From Rariglobus sp. (GTDB lineage Bacteria; Verrucomicrobiota; Verrucomicrobiia; Opitutales; Opitutaceae), in assembly GCA_029266495.1 (NCBI GenBank), contig JAQSWS010000001.1, positions 43,647 through 107,646 of the forward strand: a DNA stretch of 64,000 bases, read 5' to 3'. The first letter of the stretch is position 1; every line of letters begins with the position of its first letter. The notes under the pieces are model-generated. The model was not told the origin of the DNA. It did no database searches and saw only the letters and a program-made list of their open reading frames with translations. This document shows, piece after piece, positions 32,474 through 41,389 of this stretch. A program made the translations under genes and the position numbers.

Positions 32474-32591
32474 GAAACAGCTTTCGTGAATGGGGCCGTG
32501 CGGAGACTGGCGCAATGGTTCTCTCGTCGTCGTTCAATGAAAGCAGCCTCCGGCTCGACGGCCTGCAAAGAAGCGTTATCACTTTTCCTCC

Positions 32592-34502
32592 ATGACCGGA
32601 CTCACCCCTTTTGCCTCACGCGTTTCCCTCTGCTTTGCAACCGCCTCCCTTTTCCTGATGACCCACGCTTTTGCCGACACCAAACCCGCGACTCGCAACC
32701 GCGCCGAGATTGCCGCCGATTACAAATGGGATTTTTCCCCGATCTACCCCGACTGGGGCGCATGGGAGCAGGGCATGAAGGACATGGAGGCGAAAATGGA
32801 CGCGTTCGCCGCACTCAAAGGCACACTCAAGGACGGGCCCGCCGCCGTCCTCAAGGCCTACCGTCTCCATGACGAGATCGGCATCATCCAATACCGCGCC
32901 TACCGGTATCCCCAGCTTCAGCGTGACACCGACACCCGCAATCAGGAGATCGCCGGCCGCCTCCAGCGGGTGCAGGCGCTCTTTGCCAAGTTTGGCACCG
33001 CCACCGCCTGGTTCAACCCCGAGCTGCTCGCCGTTCCCGAAGACACGATGCGCGGCTGGCTCGACGCCACACCGGACCTCAAGCCCTACCGCTTTCCGAT
33101 CCTTGACGCCTATCGCCAGCAGAAGCACGTCCTCGACGAAAAGGGCGAAAAACTCCTCTCGTTCGCCACGCGTTTCAACGAAACCCCGCGCTCCGTTTAC
33201 TCGGAGTTGAGCACCTCGGACATCAAGTTCCCGACGATCACCCTCGCCGACGGCAAGGACGTGACGCTCACGCCCGGCGCCTACCAGTCGATTCTCGCAA
33301 CCAATTACAACCAGGCCGACCGCGCCAAGGCCTTTGAGGCCTACCTGAAAACTTACGAAGCCACGAAGAACACCTACGCCGCCATCTATCGTGGCATCCT
33401 GGAACGCGGCTGGTTCATGGCCCAGGCCCGTGATTATCCCTCCACGCTCCACCGTGCGCTTGATGGCGACGCCATCCCGCCCGAAGTCTACACCACCTTG
33501 GTCGACACCGTCCGGGCCGGCACCGCGCCGTTGCAGCGTTACATCAGGCTTCGTCAAAAAATCCTCGGGGTCGAAAGCTACCATCTCTACGACGGGCAGA
33601 TCCCGCTGGTGAAAGACGACACCCAGTGGCCCTACCGTCCCGCTCGTGCGCTCGTCCGCGACTCGGTCGCCCCGCTCGGCACCGAGTATCAGTCCAAGCT
33701 CGCCGAGCTTCTCGAGCGCAACCGCATCGACGTCTACGAAAACGAGGGCAAGCGCTCCGGCGCCTACAATGCGGGCGTTTACGGAGTGGGGCCCTATGTG
33801 CTGATGAACTACAATGACACGCTCGATGCGGTCTTCACGTTCGCGCACGAGATGGGCCACGCGATGCACACGCGCCTTTCCGAGGAGAACCAGCCGTTCG
33901 CCACGGCCGACTACACGATTTTTGTCGCGGAGGTCGCCTCGACGATCAACGAGCGCCTGCTTCTTGAGAAGCTGCTCGCCGAGAGCAAGGATCCCAAGGA
34001 GCGCTTCCTCCTGCTGCAGCATGCCATCGACTCCATCGTGGGCACATTCTACACGCAGGTCCTCTTCGCCGATTTCGAGCACCGTGCCCACACGCTTGCG
34101 GAGAAAGGCGAGCCGCTCACCGCCGACGTGTTCAGCAGCCTCTACGACGATCTGCTCAAGGACTACTACGGCGATGCCATCGTGCGTGATCCCCTCTACC
34201 GTTATACCTGGACGCGCATCCCGCATTTCTACAACTCGCCGTATTACGTTTATCAATACGCGACCTGCTTCGCCTCGTCCGCGCAGCTTTACAAGGTGAT
34301 GAACACCGGAACTCCCGCCGAGCGTGCCGCTGCCACGGAGCGCTACCTCACGCTGCTCAAGAGCGGTGGCAACGACCACCCGATGGAGCAGCTCCGGAAG
34401 GCAGGCGTGAATCTGGCGAAGCGTGAGACCGTGCAGGCGGTGATCGACCAGATGGACGGGCTGGTCACGCGCCTCGAAGCCGAGGCGGCAAAGTTGAAGT
34501 AG
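32592..34502 (+). CDS. Exported M3-family oligopeptidase (PepF type)
   Basis: The 636-residue zinc metallopeptidase has a signal peptide (1-28, THAFA) and the zinc motif HEMGH at His419-Glu420-His423, in FTFAHEMGHAMHTRLS. The third ligand Glu is in the segment FVAEVASTINERLL, about 25 residues later. The C-terminal PYYVYQYATCFASS block is typical of PepF. It cuts short peptides. Most PepF enzymes are cytoplasmic, so export is notable. It is divergent from the flippase gene with a 118-bp gap, and a terminator follows at 34543. Confidence 0.92.
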   Translation: MTGLTPFASRVSLCFATASLFLMTHAFADTKPATRNRAEIAADYKWDFSPIYPDWGAWEQGMKDMEAKMDAFAALKGTLKDGPAAVLKAYRLHDEIGIIQYRAYRYPQLQRDTDTRNQEIAGRLQRVQALFAKFGTATAWFNPELLAVPEDTMRGWLDATPDLKPYRFPILDAYRQQKHVLDEKGEKLLSFATRFNETPRSVYSELSTSDIKFPTITLADGKDVTLTPGAYQSILATNYNQADRAKAFEAYLKTYEATKNTYAAIYRGILERGWFMAQARDYPSTLHRALDGDAIPPEVYTTLVDTVRAGTAPLQRYIRLRQKILGVESYHLYDGQIPLVKDDTQWPYRPARALVRDSVAPLGTEYQSKLAELLERNRIDVYENEGKRSGAYNAGVYGVGPYVLMNYNDTLDAVFTFAHEMGHAMHTRLSEENQPFATADYTIFVAEVASTINERLLLEKLLAESKDPKERFLLLQHAIDSIVGTFYTQVLFADFEHRAHTLAEKGEPLTADVFSSLYDDLLKDYYGDAIVRDPLYRYTWTRIPHFYNSPYYVYQYATCFASSAQLYKVMNTGTPAERAAATERYLTLLKSGGNDHPMEQLRKAGVNLAKRETVQAVIDQMDGLVTRLEAEAAKLK

Positions 34503-34542
34503 GCGATTTAGCCGCAACCGCGCAATTTTCGGTTTGATATAG

Positions 34543-34571
34543 CGCCTCACCTTGTGAGGCGTGCAGTTTTT
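34543..34571 (+). terminator. Rho-independent terminator
   Basis: A perfect 8-bp stem (CGCCTCAC/GTGAGGCG) with a 3-nt loop is followed by TGCAGTTTTT, 40 bp after the peptidase stop. Confidence 0.72.
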
Positions 34572-34723
34572 CCGCCCACGAATACCGCAGCGGCCTGGCC
34601 CTGCATGTCGAAATTTGTGACAGGGCAGCCTGCTCGTTTGTTTCCGCCTTACTGGCAGACATCACGAAAACTTAACTCGTGAGTAACGTGTTCGTCGCAA
34701 TGTCCGGGCATACTCGGCGCTTC

Positions 34724-37318
34724 ATGACCACGTTTTCCTCCAAGTTTCCCTGGATTGCCGCCGCCTTGCTGTTCGCTCCCGTCTGGGCGAATGCGCAATT
34801 CGCCATCACCACTGACACCGCCAACGCGCCGCAGACCACCTCGGCAGGAGACAATACCGTAGCTGTTGGGGCAACCCTGACCCTGACTGGCAGCTCCGCG
34901 AGCGCCAGCACCGTCACCGTGGGCGGCGCGCACACCTTTACCAACAGCGGCACCACCTCGACTTCGCGCGATGCCGATGCCAGCGGAGAGATTCAAAATG
35001 CCGTCCTGGTCAGCGGCGGCAGCGCCACGGTGATCAACAGCGGCGTCATCACCGCCACGGGCAATCCCGTTTCGGGCAGTGGCGCGCGCACCGTCACCGC
35101 CATCCAGATCACGGGCAGCGGACTCGGTCTCACCAACAGCGGGACAATCTCCGTTACCGGCACCAACGTCGACGAGACGCTTCAAGCCATCCTGGCGGGC
35201 GGCTCCAACATGACCTTTGCCAATTCCGGGACTATTTCTGCTTCTGGCCTGGGCCGGGCCATCGACAGTGCCAACAGCGCACTGGGGACGTTCACGATCA
35301 ATAACGAAGCTGGCGGCCTCATTCGTTCGTCCGGCGAGGACGCTATTCGCGTGCGTGGTGCCACCACCGTGGCCATTACCAACAGCGGCACCATTTACTC
35401 CGGTCCCGATTTCAACAACGCGCCCACCACGGCGATCGCCACCGGCCAGGCGCTCGACTTGACGAGCGCCACGGGCGCGGGCGGCACGGTGGTCAACACC
35501 TCCACCGGCATCATCAAGGCCGACGGTCACGATGCCGTGCGTCTCGGCAGCAACATGACGCTGACCAATCACGGTATCATTCGCGGCAACAGCGTGGTCA
35601 ACGACAGCCCGGCCAATAACGCTTTTAACACTCCGCCCGGCAGCACCACTGAAACCTATTCCGCTTCCGAGGGCGTCTCTTTCGAAAACGGCACCAACTC
35701 GGCATTGGACAACCATGGCTCGATTTCCGGCGCCCGGCACGGCGTGGAATCCGACGTGAGCGCTACGAACATCACCATCACCAACCGTTCCACCGGCACC
35801 ATCGTCGGTCGCAACGGCTCCGGCATCGGCTTCGATTCCACCAGTTCCTCCGTCACCAATGTGGTCGTCCATAATTACGGCCTTGTCCGTGGCGACTACG
35901 CCGGCGTGGGCAACGTCATCGATCGCACGGGTGCCGCCAGTCCCTACAGCGACGGTGATGGCGACGGTGTTGATATCGACGGAGCCGCAACCATCCACAA
36001 CCATGCGACCGGCCAGATTCTTTCGACCGGCGCCGGCGGCTTTGACACCGGCGGTCGCGCCAACAATTCCGAGGGCATTTCCATCGGTGGCGGCGTGATC
36101 GTGAACGACGGACTGATCCGTGGCGCGGGCCGAGGCATCGTGGTCAACAACGACGCCGTCGCGAGCCGCAGCGGTGTCGTCGCCACGACGATCACCAACA
36201 ACACCGGTGCGACCATCGAAGGCCAGAACGGCTTTGCGATCCGCCTCGAGAACAAACTGGGCGATGCGCGCGACAACGACACGATCACCAACGCCGGCAC
36301 GATCATCGGCGGCGGATCTATTCCCGATCCGGACGCCACCTCAACGCTTCAAAACGGCGCGATCGACACGAATTCGACCGGCACGCTCGACGGGATTGTC
36401 TACACCGGCACCGGCGCGGGCCGTTTCACCCGGGGCGACGGCTCGGCGATCCAGACGGGCGAGGGCGACGATGTGCTCACCAATACGGGCACGATCACCG
36501 GCAGCACCGGTCGGGCGGTCAACATGGAGGGCGGCGCCGACACCGTGAACTACAATGCCGGCACGATCACCGGCGACATCGATGGCGGCGCGGGCGCCGA
36601 CACGCTGAACCTTGGCGCCAGCGTTGCCGCCGCCTCGAACATCAAACGTATTGAGCGCGTCAACGTGGCCGCCGGCACCTCCACGCTTTCCGGTGTGATC
36701 AGCGGCACGACCCTCACCAAGGGCGGAGCAGGCGTGCTCGTCGTCACCGGCAACAACACGCACACCGGCTCCACCACCGTCGAGGAGGGCACGCTGGTCG
36801 TGAACAACACCGCCGGTTCCGGCACGGGGAGTGGTGATGTGTTCGTGGACACGGGGGCGATCCTCGCGGGCTCCGGCATTATCGCGGGCAACGTCGCCCT
36901 CGACGGCATTCTCGCGCCCGGCAACAGCATCGGCACGCTGACGGTTGAGGGCGACGTCACCTGGAACGGCGACGCGGGCAATGCCTGGCAGTTTGAACTC
37001 GGGCTCGGCGACTCGTCCGATCGACTGCTGGTTGGCGGCGATTTCCTCAAGGGCACGGGCTTCGACTACGTGTTCGACTTCCAAAGCGGTGCGGTCACGG
37101 GTGAATTTGTCCTCGTGCAATGGGACGAGGAAGGGATGACCAACTTCACCGCTGACGATTTCAGCTACATCAACCTGGGGTCGGGGCTAAGCGGCACGTT
37201 TGCGATCGACGGCAACCAACTCGTGTTCAGCGCGGTGCCCGAGCCATCGACGTATGCGGCGATCTTCGGCGCGGGCGCGCTTGGATTCGCGCTCTGGCGC
37301 CGGCGTCGGGTAAAATAA
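34724..37318 (+). CDS. Large PEP-CTERM beta-helix protein with PATR repeat
   Basis: The protein is 864 residues from ATG 34724, which gives the signal peptide MTTFSSKFPWIAAALL to WANA; GTG 34679 and ATG 34700 are alternatives. Residues 30-640 are dominated by repeats of the form (T/L)TNSGTI.., consistent with a long beta-helix. A PATR-type unit follows (GVLVVTGNNTHTGSTTVEEGTL) and then the IAGNVALDGILAPGNSIGTL segment seen in autotransporter passengers. The tail is VPEPSTYAAIFG, a hydrophobic helix and WRRRRVK, an exosortase-type signal instead of a barrel. It is probably a surface adhesin or matrix protein. A palindromic repeat follows the stop. Confidence 0.85.
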   Translation: MTTFSSKFPWIAAALLFAPVWANAQFAITTDTANAPQTTSAGDNTVAVGATLTLTGSSASASTVTVGGAHTFTNSGTTSTSRDADASGEIQNAVLVSGGSATVINSGVITATGNPVSGSGARTVTAIQITGSGLGLTNSGTISVTGTNVDETLQAILAGGSNMTFANSGTISASGLGRAIDSANSALGTFTINNEAGGLIRSSGEDAIRVRGATTVAITNSGTIYSGPDFNNAPTTAIATGQALDLTSATGAGGTVVNTSTGIIKADGHDAVRLGSNMTLTNHGIIRGNSVVNDSPANNAFNTPPGSTTETYSASEGVSFENGTNSALDNHGSISGARHGVESDVSATNITITNRSTGTIVGRNGSGIGFDSTSSSVTNVVVHNYGLVRGDYAGVGNVIDRTGAASPYSDGDGDGVDIDGAATIHNHATGQILSTGAGGFDTGGRANNSEGISIGGGVIVNDGLIRGAGRGIVVNNDAVASRSGVVATTITNNTGATIEGQNGFAIRLENKLGDARDNDTITNAGTIIGGGSIPDPDATSTLQNGAIDTNSTGTLDGIVYTGTGAGRFTRGDGSAIQTGEGDDVLTNTGTITGSTGRAVNMEGGADTVNYNAGTITGDIDGGAGADTLNLGASVAAASNIKRIERVNVAAGTSTLSGVISGTTLTKGGAGVLVVTGNNTHTGSTTVEEGTLVVNNTAGSGTGSGDVFVDTGAILAGSGIIAGNVALDGILAPGNSIGTLTVEGDVTWNGDAGNAWQFELGLGDSSDRLLVGGDFLKGTGFDYVFDFQSGAVTGEFVLVQWDEEGMTNFTADDFSYINLGSGLSGTFAIDGNQLVFSAVPEPSTYAAIFGAGALGFALWRRRRVK

Positions 37319-37325
37319 GATTTGT

Positions 37326-37409
37326 GGGTAGGGCGTGACCGCCGGGCGCACCGGTTGGACGTGCGCAGGCATGGTGACTTCGCGGCGGGCCCAGCGGTCC
37401 CGCCCTACC
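37326..37409. repeat. Dispersed palindromic repeat, family A, copy 2
   Basis: The arms 37326-37352 and 37384-37409 are inverted near-copies with core GTAGGGCG.GACCGC.GGGC. It matches the element at 10314-10400 and again lies between two convergent 3' ends. Confidence 0.78.
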
Positions 37410-37423
37410 TTGGAATCGGACGG

Positions 37424-38422
37424 TCAGAGCGGTTTGCAGGCGGCGATCAGATCGTCCACCGGGGCGGAGGCCATCGCGATGACGGTGTCGGCGGCGCCGT
37501 AATAGAGACGGGCCTCGCCGTTGTCCTCGACGGTGAAGCCGCAGGGGAAAATCACGCTGCCGCGGAAGCCGTCGACCTCATAGGACGTTTCAGGCGCGAG
37601 CAACGGTTCGCGCATCAGGCCGATCACATGCGTCGGATCCTTGAGATCGAGGAGGATGAGCCCGGCGTCATAACGTTTGGTCCACGGGTTTTTCTCCCAG
37701 CCCTTGAGCGGCTTGTCGGTGTCCTTGAAGACGGTGTGGATAGGCGCGAGCCAGCCGGCCTTGGTGCGAACGGGCGGGGCGGCGGGGCCGATCTTGGAGT
37801 TGGCGAAGGGAACCTCCTCGCTGCCGAGCACGAGGCGGGTGTCGCCCCAGAAACGAAGGTCGGGCGAGCGGCTGCCCCAGATCTCGAAGGCCTCGGGTTT
37901 TCCGCGACCGTAGATCGGGAAGGGGCGTTCGAGCCGAACATAGTGGCCGCCGATCTTTTCGGGGAAGAGCACCATGTTGCGATTATCCGGCGAGGAGACG
38001 CTGATGAACTTAAACGACTCGAAGTCCTCGGTCGTGGCGATGGCGCCGAGCACTCCGTGGGCGGTGTCAACCGCGAAGCAGAGATAAGGACGGCCCTCGA
38101 TGATGGTGATGCGCGGATCATAAACCCGGCGGATTTCCTGCCGGCCAAAGCGAGCGTCAAAGAGAGGGGCGAGCGCGTCGCGGGCGGATTCCTCGTCAAG
38201 CACGGGCTTGGGGCGGACGGTCCACTTGATGCCGTCGGCGCTTTCGGCGAAGCCGAGGTTGGTGCCGTCGAACTTCGGATCGCCCCAGCGGCCGTAGTCG
38301 TTGCGGAACAGCATGACGTAGCGGCCCTGGTATTTGGCGACGCCGGCGTTGAACACGGTCGTGGCCGGGAACGGCACGTCGGTGTGTTTAAGGATCGGGT
38401 TGGAAGGATGGCGGGTGAGCAT
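37424..38422 (-). CDS. GH130-family glycoside phosphorylase/hydrolase
   Basis: This 332-residue five-bladed propeller enzyme starts at MLTRHPSNPIL, a typical GH130 N-terminus. FNAGVAKYQGRYVMLFRNDYG and RRVYDPRITIIEGRPYLCFAVD carry the family's sugar and catalytic Asp positions, and a late IFPCGFTVEDNGEARLYYGAADT block closes the fold. GH130 enzymes split beta-mannosides, by phosphorolysis or hydrolysis. There is no signal peptide, so it acts on imported oligosaccharides. A palindrome (38486-38499) lies 64 bp upstream, suggesting control by the LacI protein at 40251. The substrate, perhaps a beta-1,4-mannoside, is inferred. Confidence 0.9.
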   Translation of the reverse strand: MLTRHPSNPILKHTDVPFPATTVFNAGVAKYQGRYVMLFRNDYGRWGDPKFDGTNLGFAESADGIKWTVRPKPVLDEESARDALAPLFDARFGRQEIRRVYDPRITIIEGRPYLCFAVDTAHGVLGAIATTEDFESFKFISVSSPDNRNMVLFPEKIGGHYVRLERPFPIYGRGKPEAFEIWGSRSPDLRFWGDTRLVLGSEEVPFANSKIGPAAPPVRTKAGWLAPIHTVFKDTDKPLKGWEKNPWTKRYDAGLILLDLKDPTHVIGLMREPLLAPETSYEVDGFRGSVIFPCGFTVEDNGEARLYYGAADTVIAMASAPVDDLIAACKPL

Positions 38423-38485
38423 GGGAAGAAGGGGTTCTGACCGGGACGATGCCGGCACGGGACAGGTCGCGCAAAGGCGCCTGAC

Positions 38486-38499
38486 ATGAACACGTTCAT
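38486..38499. promoter_or_regulatory. Putative operator for the second LacI protein, site 1
   Basis: ATGAACACGTTCAT has perfect 6-bp arms around AC. It lies upstream of the GH130 start and next to the terminator of the FAD-oxidoreductase gene. The TGAA..TTCA half-sites recur at 40237. Confidence 0.6.
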
Positions 38500-38507
38500 A
38501 TTTGGTG

Positions 38508-38534
38508 AAAAAAAACCCGGCGGTGAGGCCGGGC
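38508..38534 (-). terminator. Rho-independent terminator
   Basis: On the minus strand a GCCCGGC/GCCGGG stem with a 6-nt loop is followed by a run of eight Ts. It ends the FAD-oxidoreductase gene. Confidence 0.9.
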
Positions 38535-38544
38535 TTCTGGCGGT

Positions 38545-40125
38545 TTAGCGGCCGATCGGGCTGCTGTCGTTGCCGTTGCCGTGGGGCTTAGAGTCGTCCC
38601 AGACGAGGATCTGGTTGCGGGCCTCCAACTGGCGGCGGAGGTCCGGATAGGAGACGTCTTGCACGGCTTGCCTGCCGGCCTTGAAGGCGAGCGCGGCGGC
38701 GGTGGCGGCGGACTGGGCGAGCACCATGAAGACGGGCTCCATGCGAATGCTGCCGTAGGCGATGTGCGAGGCCGAGAGGCACACCGGCACAAGCAGGTTG
38801 GTCACCTCGCCGCGCTTCGGAACGAGCGTGCGGTAACTGATGCCGTAGGGCTTCGGCAGGTGGACCTGCACGTCGCCTTCGTTGCGGACACGGCCGTGTT
38901 CATCGACGAACCGGCGGCAGTTGTGCGAATCCATCGTGTAGGCCGCGAGACCGATCACGTCTTCGACGAGTGTCTTGGAAAGGCAGTGCTGCTCGGTCAT
39001 GACAAAGCCGCCGATGAGCCGGCGGGCTTCGCGCACATAGAGCTGGTTGGGCCAGTGGCCGGTGTCGGCGAACTCGTCGCCGGCGAGGCCCCAGGTGTTG
39101 ACCTTGGCCTGCACGTCGGCCGGGACGGCGGGGTCGGTGCGATAGAACCACCACAGGCCCTGGTGGTAGTTGACGTGGGCCTGGAAGATTTTTTCACGCT
39201 CGGCGTGCGAGGCGTTCGGCCAGGCGTAGTTTTCGCCGATGAAGTCGCTGGACACGGCGCCGTGGTTGTTGGTGTCGGTCTTGAGTCCGCGGATGGTGTC
39301 GAACTTCCAGAACATCTGGTTCCAGCCGGCGGCGAGATAGCGGGCGAGGAGTTCGTAGCGGGCGTGATCGTAGCTGGCGGGCTTGGGGAAAGGCACGCGG
39401 ATGTCGTCGCGCTGGGTCATGCACACGCGGAAGTTGTAGGCCTGCACACGGTGGTCGCCGGCGCCGATCTCGGGTTTGCCAGGCTCGATGCCGGGGAGAA
39501 GGCCGCTGGCGGGATCGCCGGGCCGCACATAAGGATCCACGGGGAAATCGAACTGATGCTTGGGGAAAACCTGCTGGCCGTTGAGGGTCTCGCCGTAGGT
39601 GGCATTGCCTTCGCGACCGACGGTGAAGCTCGCACCGGCGGCGGCGAGGAGATCGCCTTCGTAGGAGGCATCGATGAAGTAGGCGGCGTGCGCGCGGGCT
39701 CCATGCGTGAAGACGACCTCGACGATGCGGCCGTCACGGACGACTGCGCTTTCAAGGTAGTGGCCGTGGTGGACGGCCACACCGAGTTCGACGAGCCAGG
39801 CGGAGAGGACTTTTTCGGCGACGTGCGGCTCGAAACGCCATTCGGCCTCGACGCCGTAATGGGCTCCGATGCGTTTGTAGAATTCAAGGGCGATGCCGCC
39901 GATGGCGGCCTTGTTGCCAAAATCGGTGAAGCCGAGACCGCCGGAGGAGAGGCCCCCGACATGCCAGCCGGGGTTGAAGAGCAGCACGCTGAGACCGTCG
40001 CGCACGCCCTGGATGGCGGCGGCAACGCCGGCGGCGCTGGCATTGTAGATGCAAAGATCCGCGGTGAGCACCGGATGATCGGAGGCAACCGGTGCGGCGG
40101 GTTTGAAATAATAGGGGGAGGACAT
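38545..40125 (-). CDS. FAD-dependent oxidoreductase (FAD_oxidored family)
   Basis: The 526-residue protein has an N-terminal dinucleotide-binding fold, DLCIYNASAAGVAAAIQGVRDG, then NPGWHVGGLSSGGLGFTDFG, the hallmark of the FAD_oxidored family common in carbohydrate loci of Verrucomicrobia and Bacteroidetes. The usual GxGxxG is changed to NASAAG. FIDASYEGDLLAAAGASF, in the middle, is another family block. No signal peptide is seen. It probably oxidises a sugar or sugar alcohol; the substrate is unknown. It lies between GH130 and a divergent LacI gene whose start-site palindrome may control it. Confidence 0.85.
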   Translation of the reverse strand: MSSPYYFKPAAPVASDHPVLTADLCIYNASAAGVAAAIQGVRDGLSVLLFNPGWHVGGLSSGGLGFTDFGNKAAIGGIALEFYKRIGAHYGVEAEWRFEPHVAEKVLSAWLVELGVAVHHGHYLESAVVRDGRIVEVVFTHGARAHAAYFIDASYEGDLLAAAGASFTVGREGNATYGETLNGQQVFPKHQFDFPVDPYVRPGDPASGLLPGIEPGKPEIGAGDHRVQAYNFRVCMTQRDDIRVPFPKPASYDHARYELLARYLAAGWNQMFWKFDTIRGLKTDTNNHGAVSSDFIGENYAWPNASHAEREKIFQAHVNYHQGLWWFYRTDPAVPADVQAKVNTWGLAGDEFADTGHWPNQLYVREARRLIGGFVMTEQHCLSKTLVEDVIGLAAYTMDSHNCRRFVDEHGRVRNEGDVQVHLPKPYGISYRTLVPKRGEVTNLLVPVCLSASHIAYGSIRMEPVFMVLAQSAATAAALAFKAGRQAVQDVSYPDLRRQLEARNQILVWDDSKPHGNGNDSSPIGR

Positions 40126-40236
40126 GAGAAAACCTGAAGGTTGAGACCTGGAGCCTGAACGGACGGGGCGGCGTGCGGCTTCCGGGAAGAGGGAAGAATG
40201 AAATTCGGGCCTGACAAAGCTGGCAACGGGCGTTCT

Positions 40237-40251
40237 TCTGAATCGTTCAGA
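40237..40251. promoter_or_regulatory. Putative operator for the second LacI protein, site 2
   Basis: TCTGAATCGTTCAGA has perfect 6-bp arms around TCG. It touches the first base of the LacI start codon and sits between that gene and the divergent FAD-oxidoreductase gene. Confidence 0.6.
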
Positions 40252-41309
40252 TGAAAGGAACCCGTGTCACACTTGCCGACATTGCCCGCCGTGCAGGCGT
40301 ATCCCGGACGGCGGTGTCGTATGCGTTGCGTGACGATCCGAACATCGCCCCGGAGACGAGGGCACGCATCCGCAAGGTGGCCGATACCCTGGGTTATCGA
40401 CCTGATCCGGTCCTCGCGAAGCTCATGGCGCATCTCCACGCGGGGCGCGGGCGGACCCATGCGGGCAAACTGGCTTTTTTAAACGTGCACGAGGAGCGTG
40501 ACTACTGGGTGCGCACGGCGGCGTTGAGCGATTTTCGGCGCAGTGCCGAAGCGCGGGCGGCGGAGCTTGGTTATGGCACGGAGGAGTTTTGGTTGCATGA
40601 ACCGCGGCGGAGCCCGAGGCGCCTGGCGCAGATGCTGGTTGCGCGTGGCATTCGCGGACTGGTGGTCGGTTCGACGGGGCGGCATGGCTCGGTGGTGGAG
40701 TTTCCCTGGGCGGATTTTGCGGCGCTCGCCGTGGGTTACTCGGTGGAAGTCCCGGCGTTGCACCGCGTGGTGACGCATCACTACCGGAATACGCGGCTGG
40801 CGTTGAGGAAGGTGGCCGAAGCCGGGTATTCCCGCGTGGGCTTTGCCGCGGACCGGCGGTCGGAAGCGGCGATGGAGAACCTTCACCTGGCGGCCTTCCT
40901 CGCCTATCAGCAGGAAATTTTTCCGGAAGCAGAGCGAGTGCCGCCGTTTTTTCATGACAGCGATGACGGCGGCGAGGGTTTCCGCCGTTGGTTCGACGCA
41001 CATCGTCCCGGGGTGGTCCTGAGCACGGTGCTGGGCCGGGACGAGCTGTCGGAGGCCGGATTGCGCGTGCCTGAGGACGTGCCGCTGGTGAGGCTGCTGC
41101 TCTGGAACCCGAATGAGGGCATGGCGGGCGTGCGGCCGGGTTATGAACGGTTGGGCGCGGCCGCAGTCAACCTGCTCACGGGTCAGTTGCAACACGATGC
41201 TTACGGGGTGCCGGCGGATCCCAAGATCGTGCAGGTCGAGGGGGTGTGGTGTGATGGCGCCAGCCTGCCGGTCGGGCGGCATGGCATCCGGCCGGCCGGA
41301 GTTCCCTGA
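40251..41309 (+). CDS. LacI-family transcriptional regulator
   Basis: The 352-residue regulator has an N-terminal helix-turn-helix (VTLADIARRAGVSRTAVSYALRDDPNIAPETRARI), a hinge (LGYRPDPVLAKLMAHL) and a sugar-sensor domain with the LAFLNVHEERD strand. It is 125 bp from the divergent FAD oxidoreductase and has a palindrome overlapping its own start codon, so autorepression is likely. The second palindrome before GH130 suggests it controls this three-gene set. It belongs to the same LacI branch as the protein at 11708, but its presumed operators differ clearly. Confidence 0.93.
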   Translation: MKGTRVTLADIARRAGVSRTAVSYALRDDPNIAPETRARIRKVADTLGYRPDPVLAKLMAHLHAGRGRTHAGKLAFLNVHEERDYWVRTAALSDFRRSAEARAAELGYGTEEFWLHEPRRSPRRLAQMLVARGIRGLVVGSTGRHGSVVEFPWADFAALAVGYSVEVPALHRVVTHHYRNTRLALRKVAEAGYSRVGFAADRRSEAAMENLHLAAFLAYQQEIFPEAERVPPFFHDSDDGGEGFRRWFDAHRPGVVLSTVLGRDELSEAGLRVPEDVPLVRLLLWNPNEGMAGVRPGYERLGAAAVNLLTGQLQHDAYGVPADPKIVQVEGVWCDGASLPVGRHGIRPAGVP

Positions 41310-41341
41310 GCTCACGGGTCCTCACGCTCACTGCCGGGCGC

Positions 41342-41374
41342 AAAAAAACCGCGCTGGGTGAAGCGCGGCTTTTT
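41342..41374. terminator. Bidirectional Rho-independent terminator
   Basis: A 7-bp stem (CCGCGCT/AGCGCGG) is flanked by AAAAAAA on the left and TTTTT on the right, so it can stop both the LacI gene and the convergent RodZ-like gene. Confidence 0.9.
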
Positions 41375-41389
41375 GTATTCGGAAAACGG

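Noticed and set aside
32616..34550. 644-residue open frame opposite the M3 peptidase
   Set aside because: The peptidase on the other strand has a signal peptide and HExxH motif in the right order. The antisense product has no recognised motif.
38581..40137. 518-residue open frame opposite the FAD oxidoreductase
   Set aside because: The minus-strand gene has clear family blocks; the opposite frame is Gly/Val/Glu-rich without motifs.
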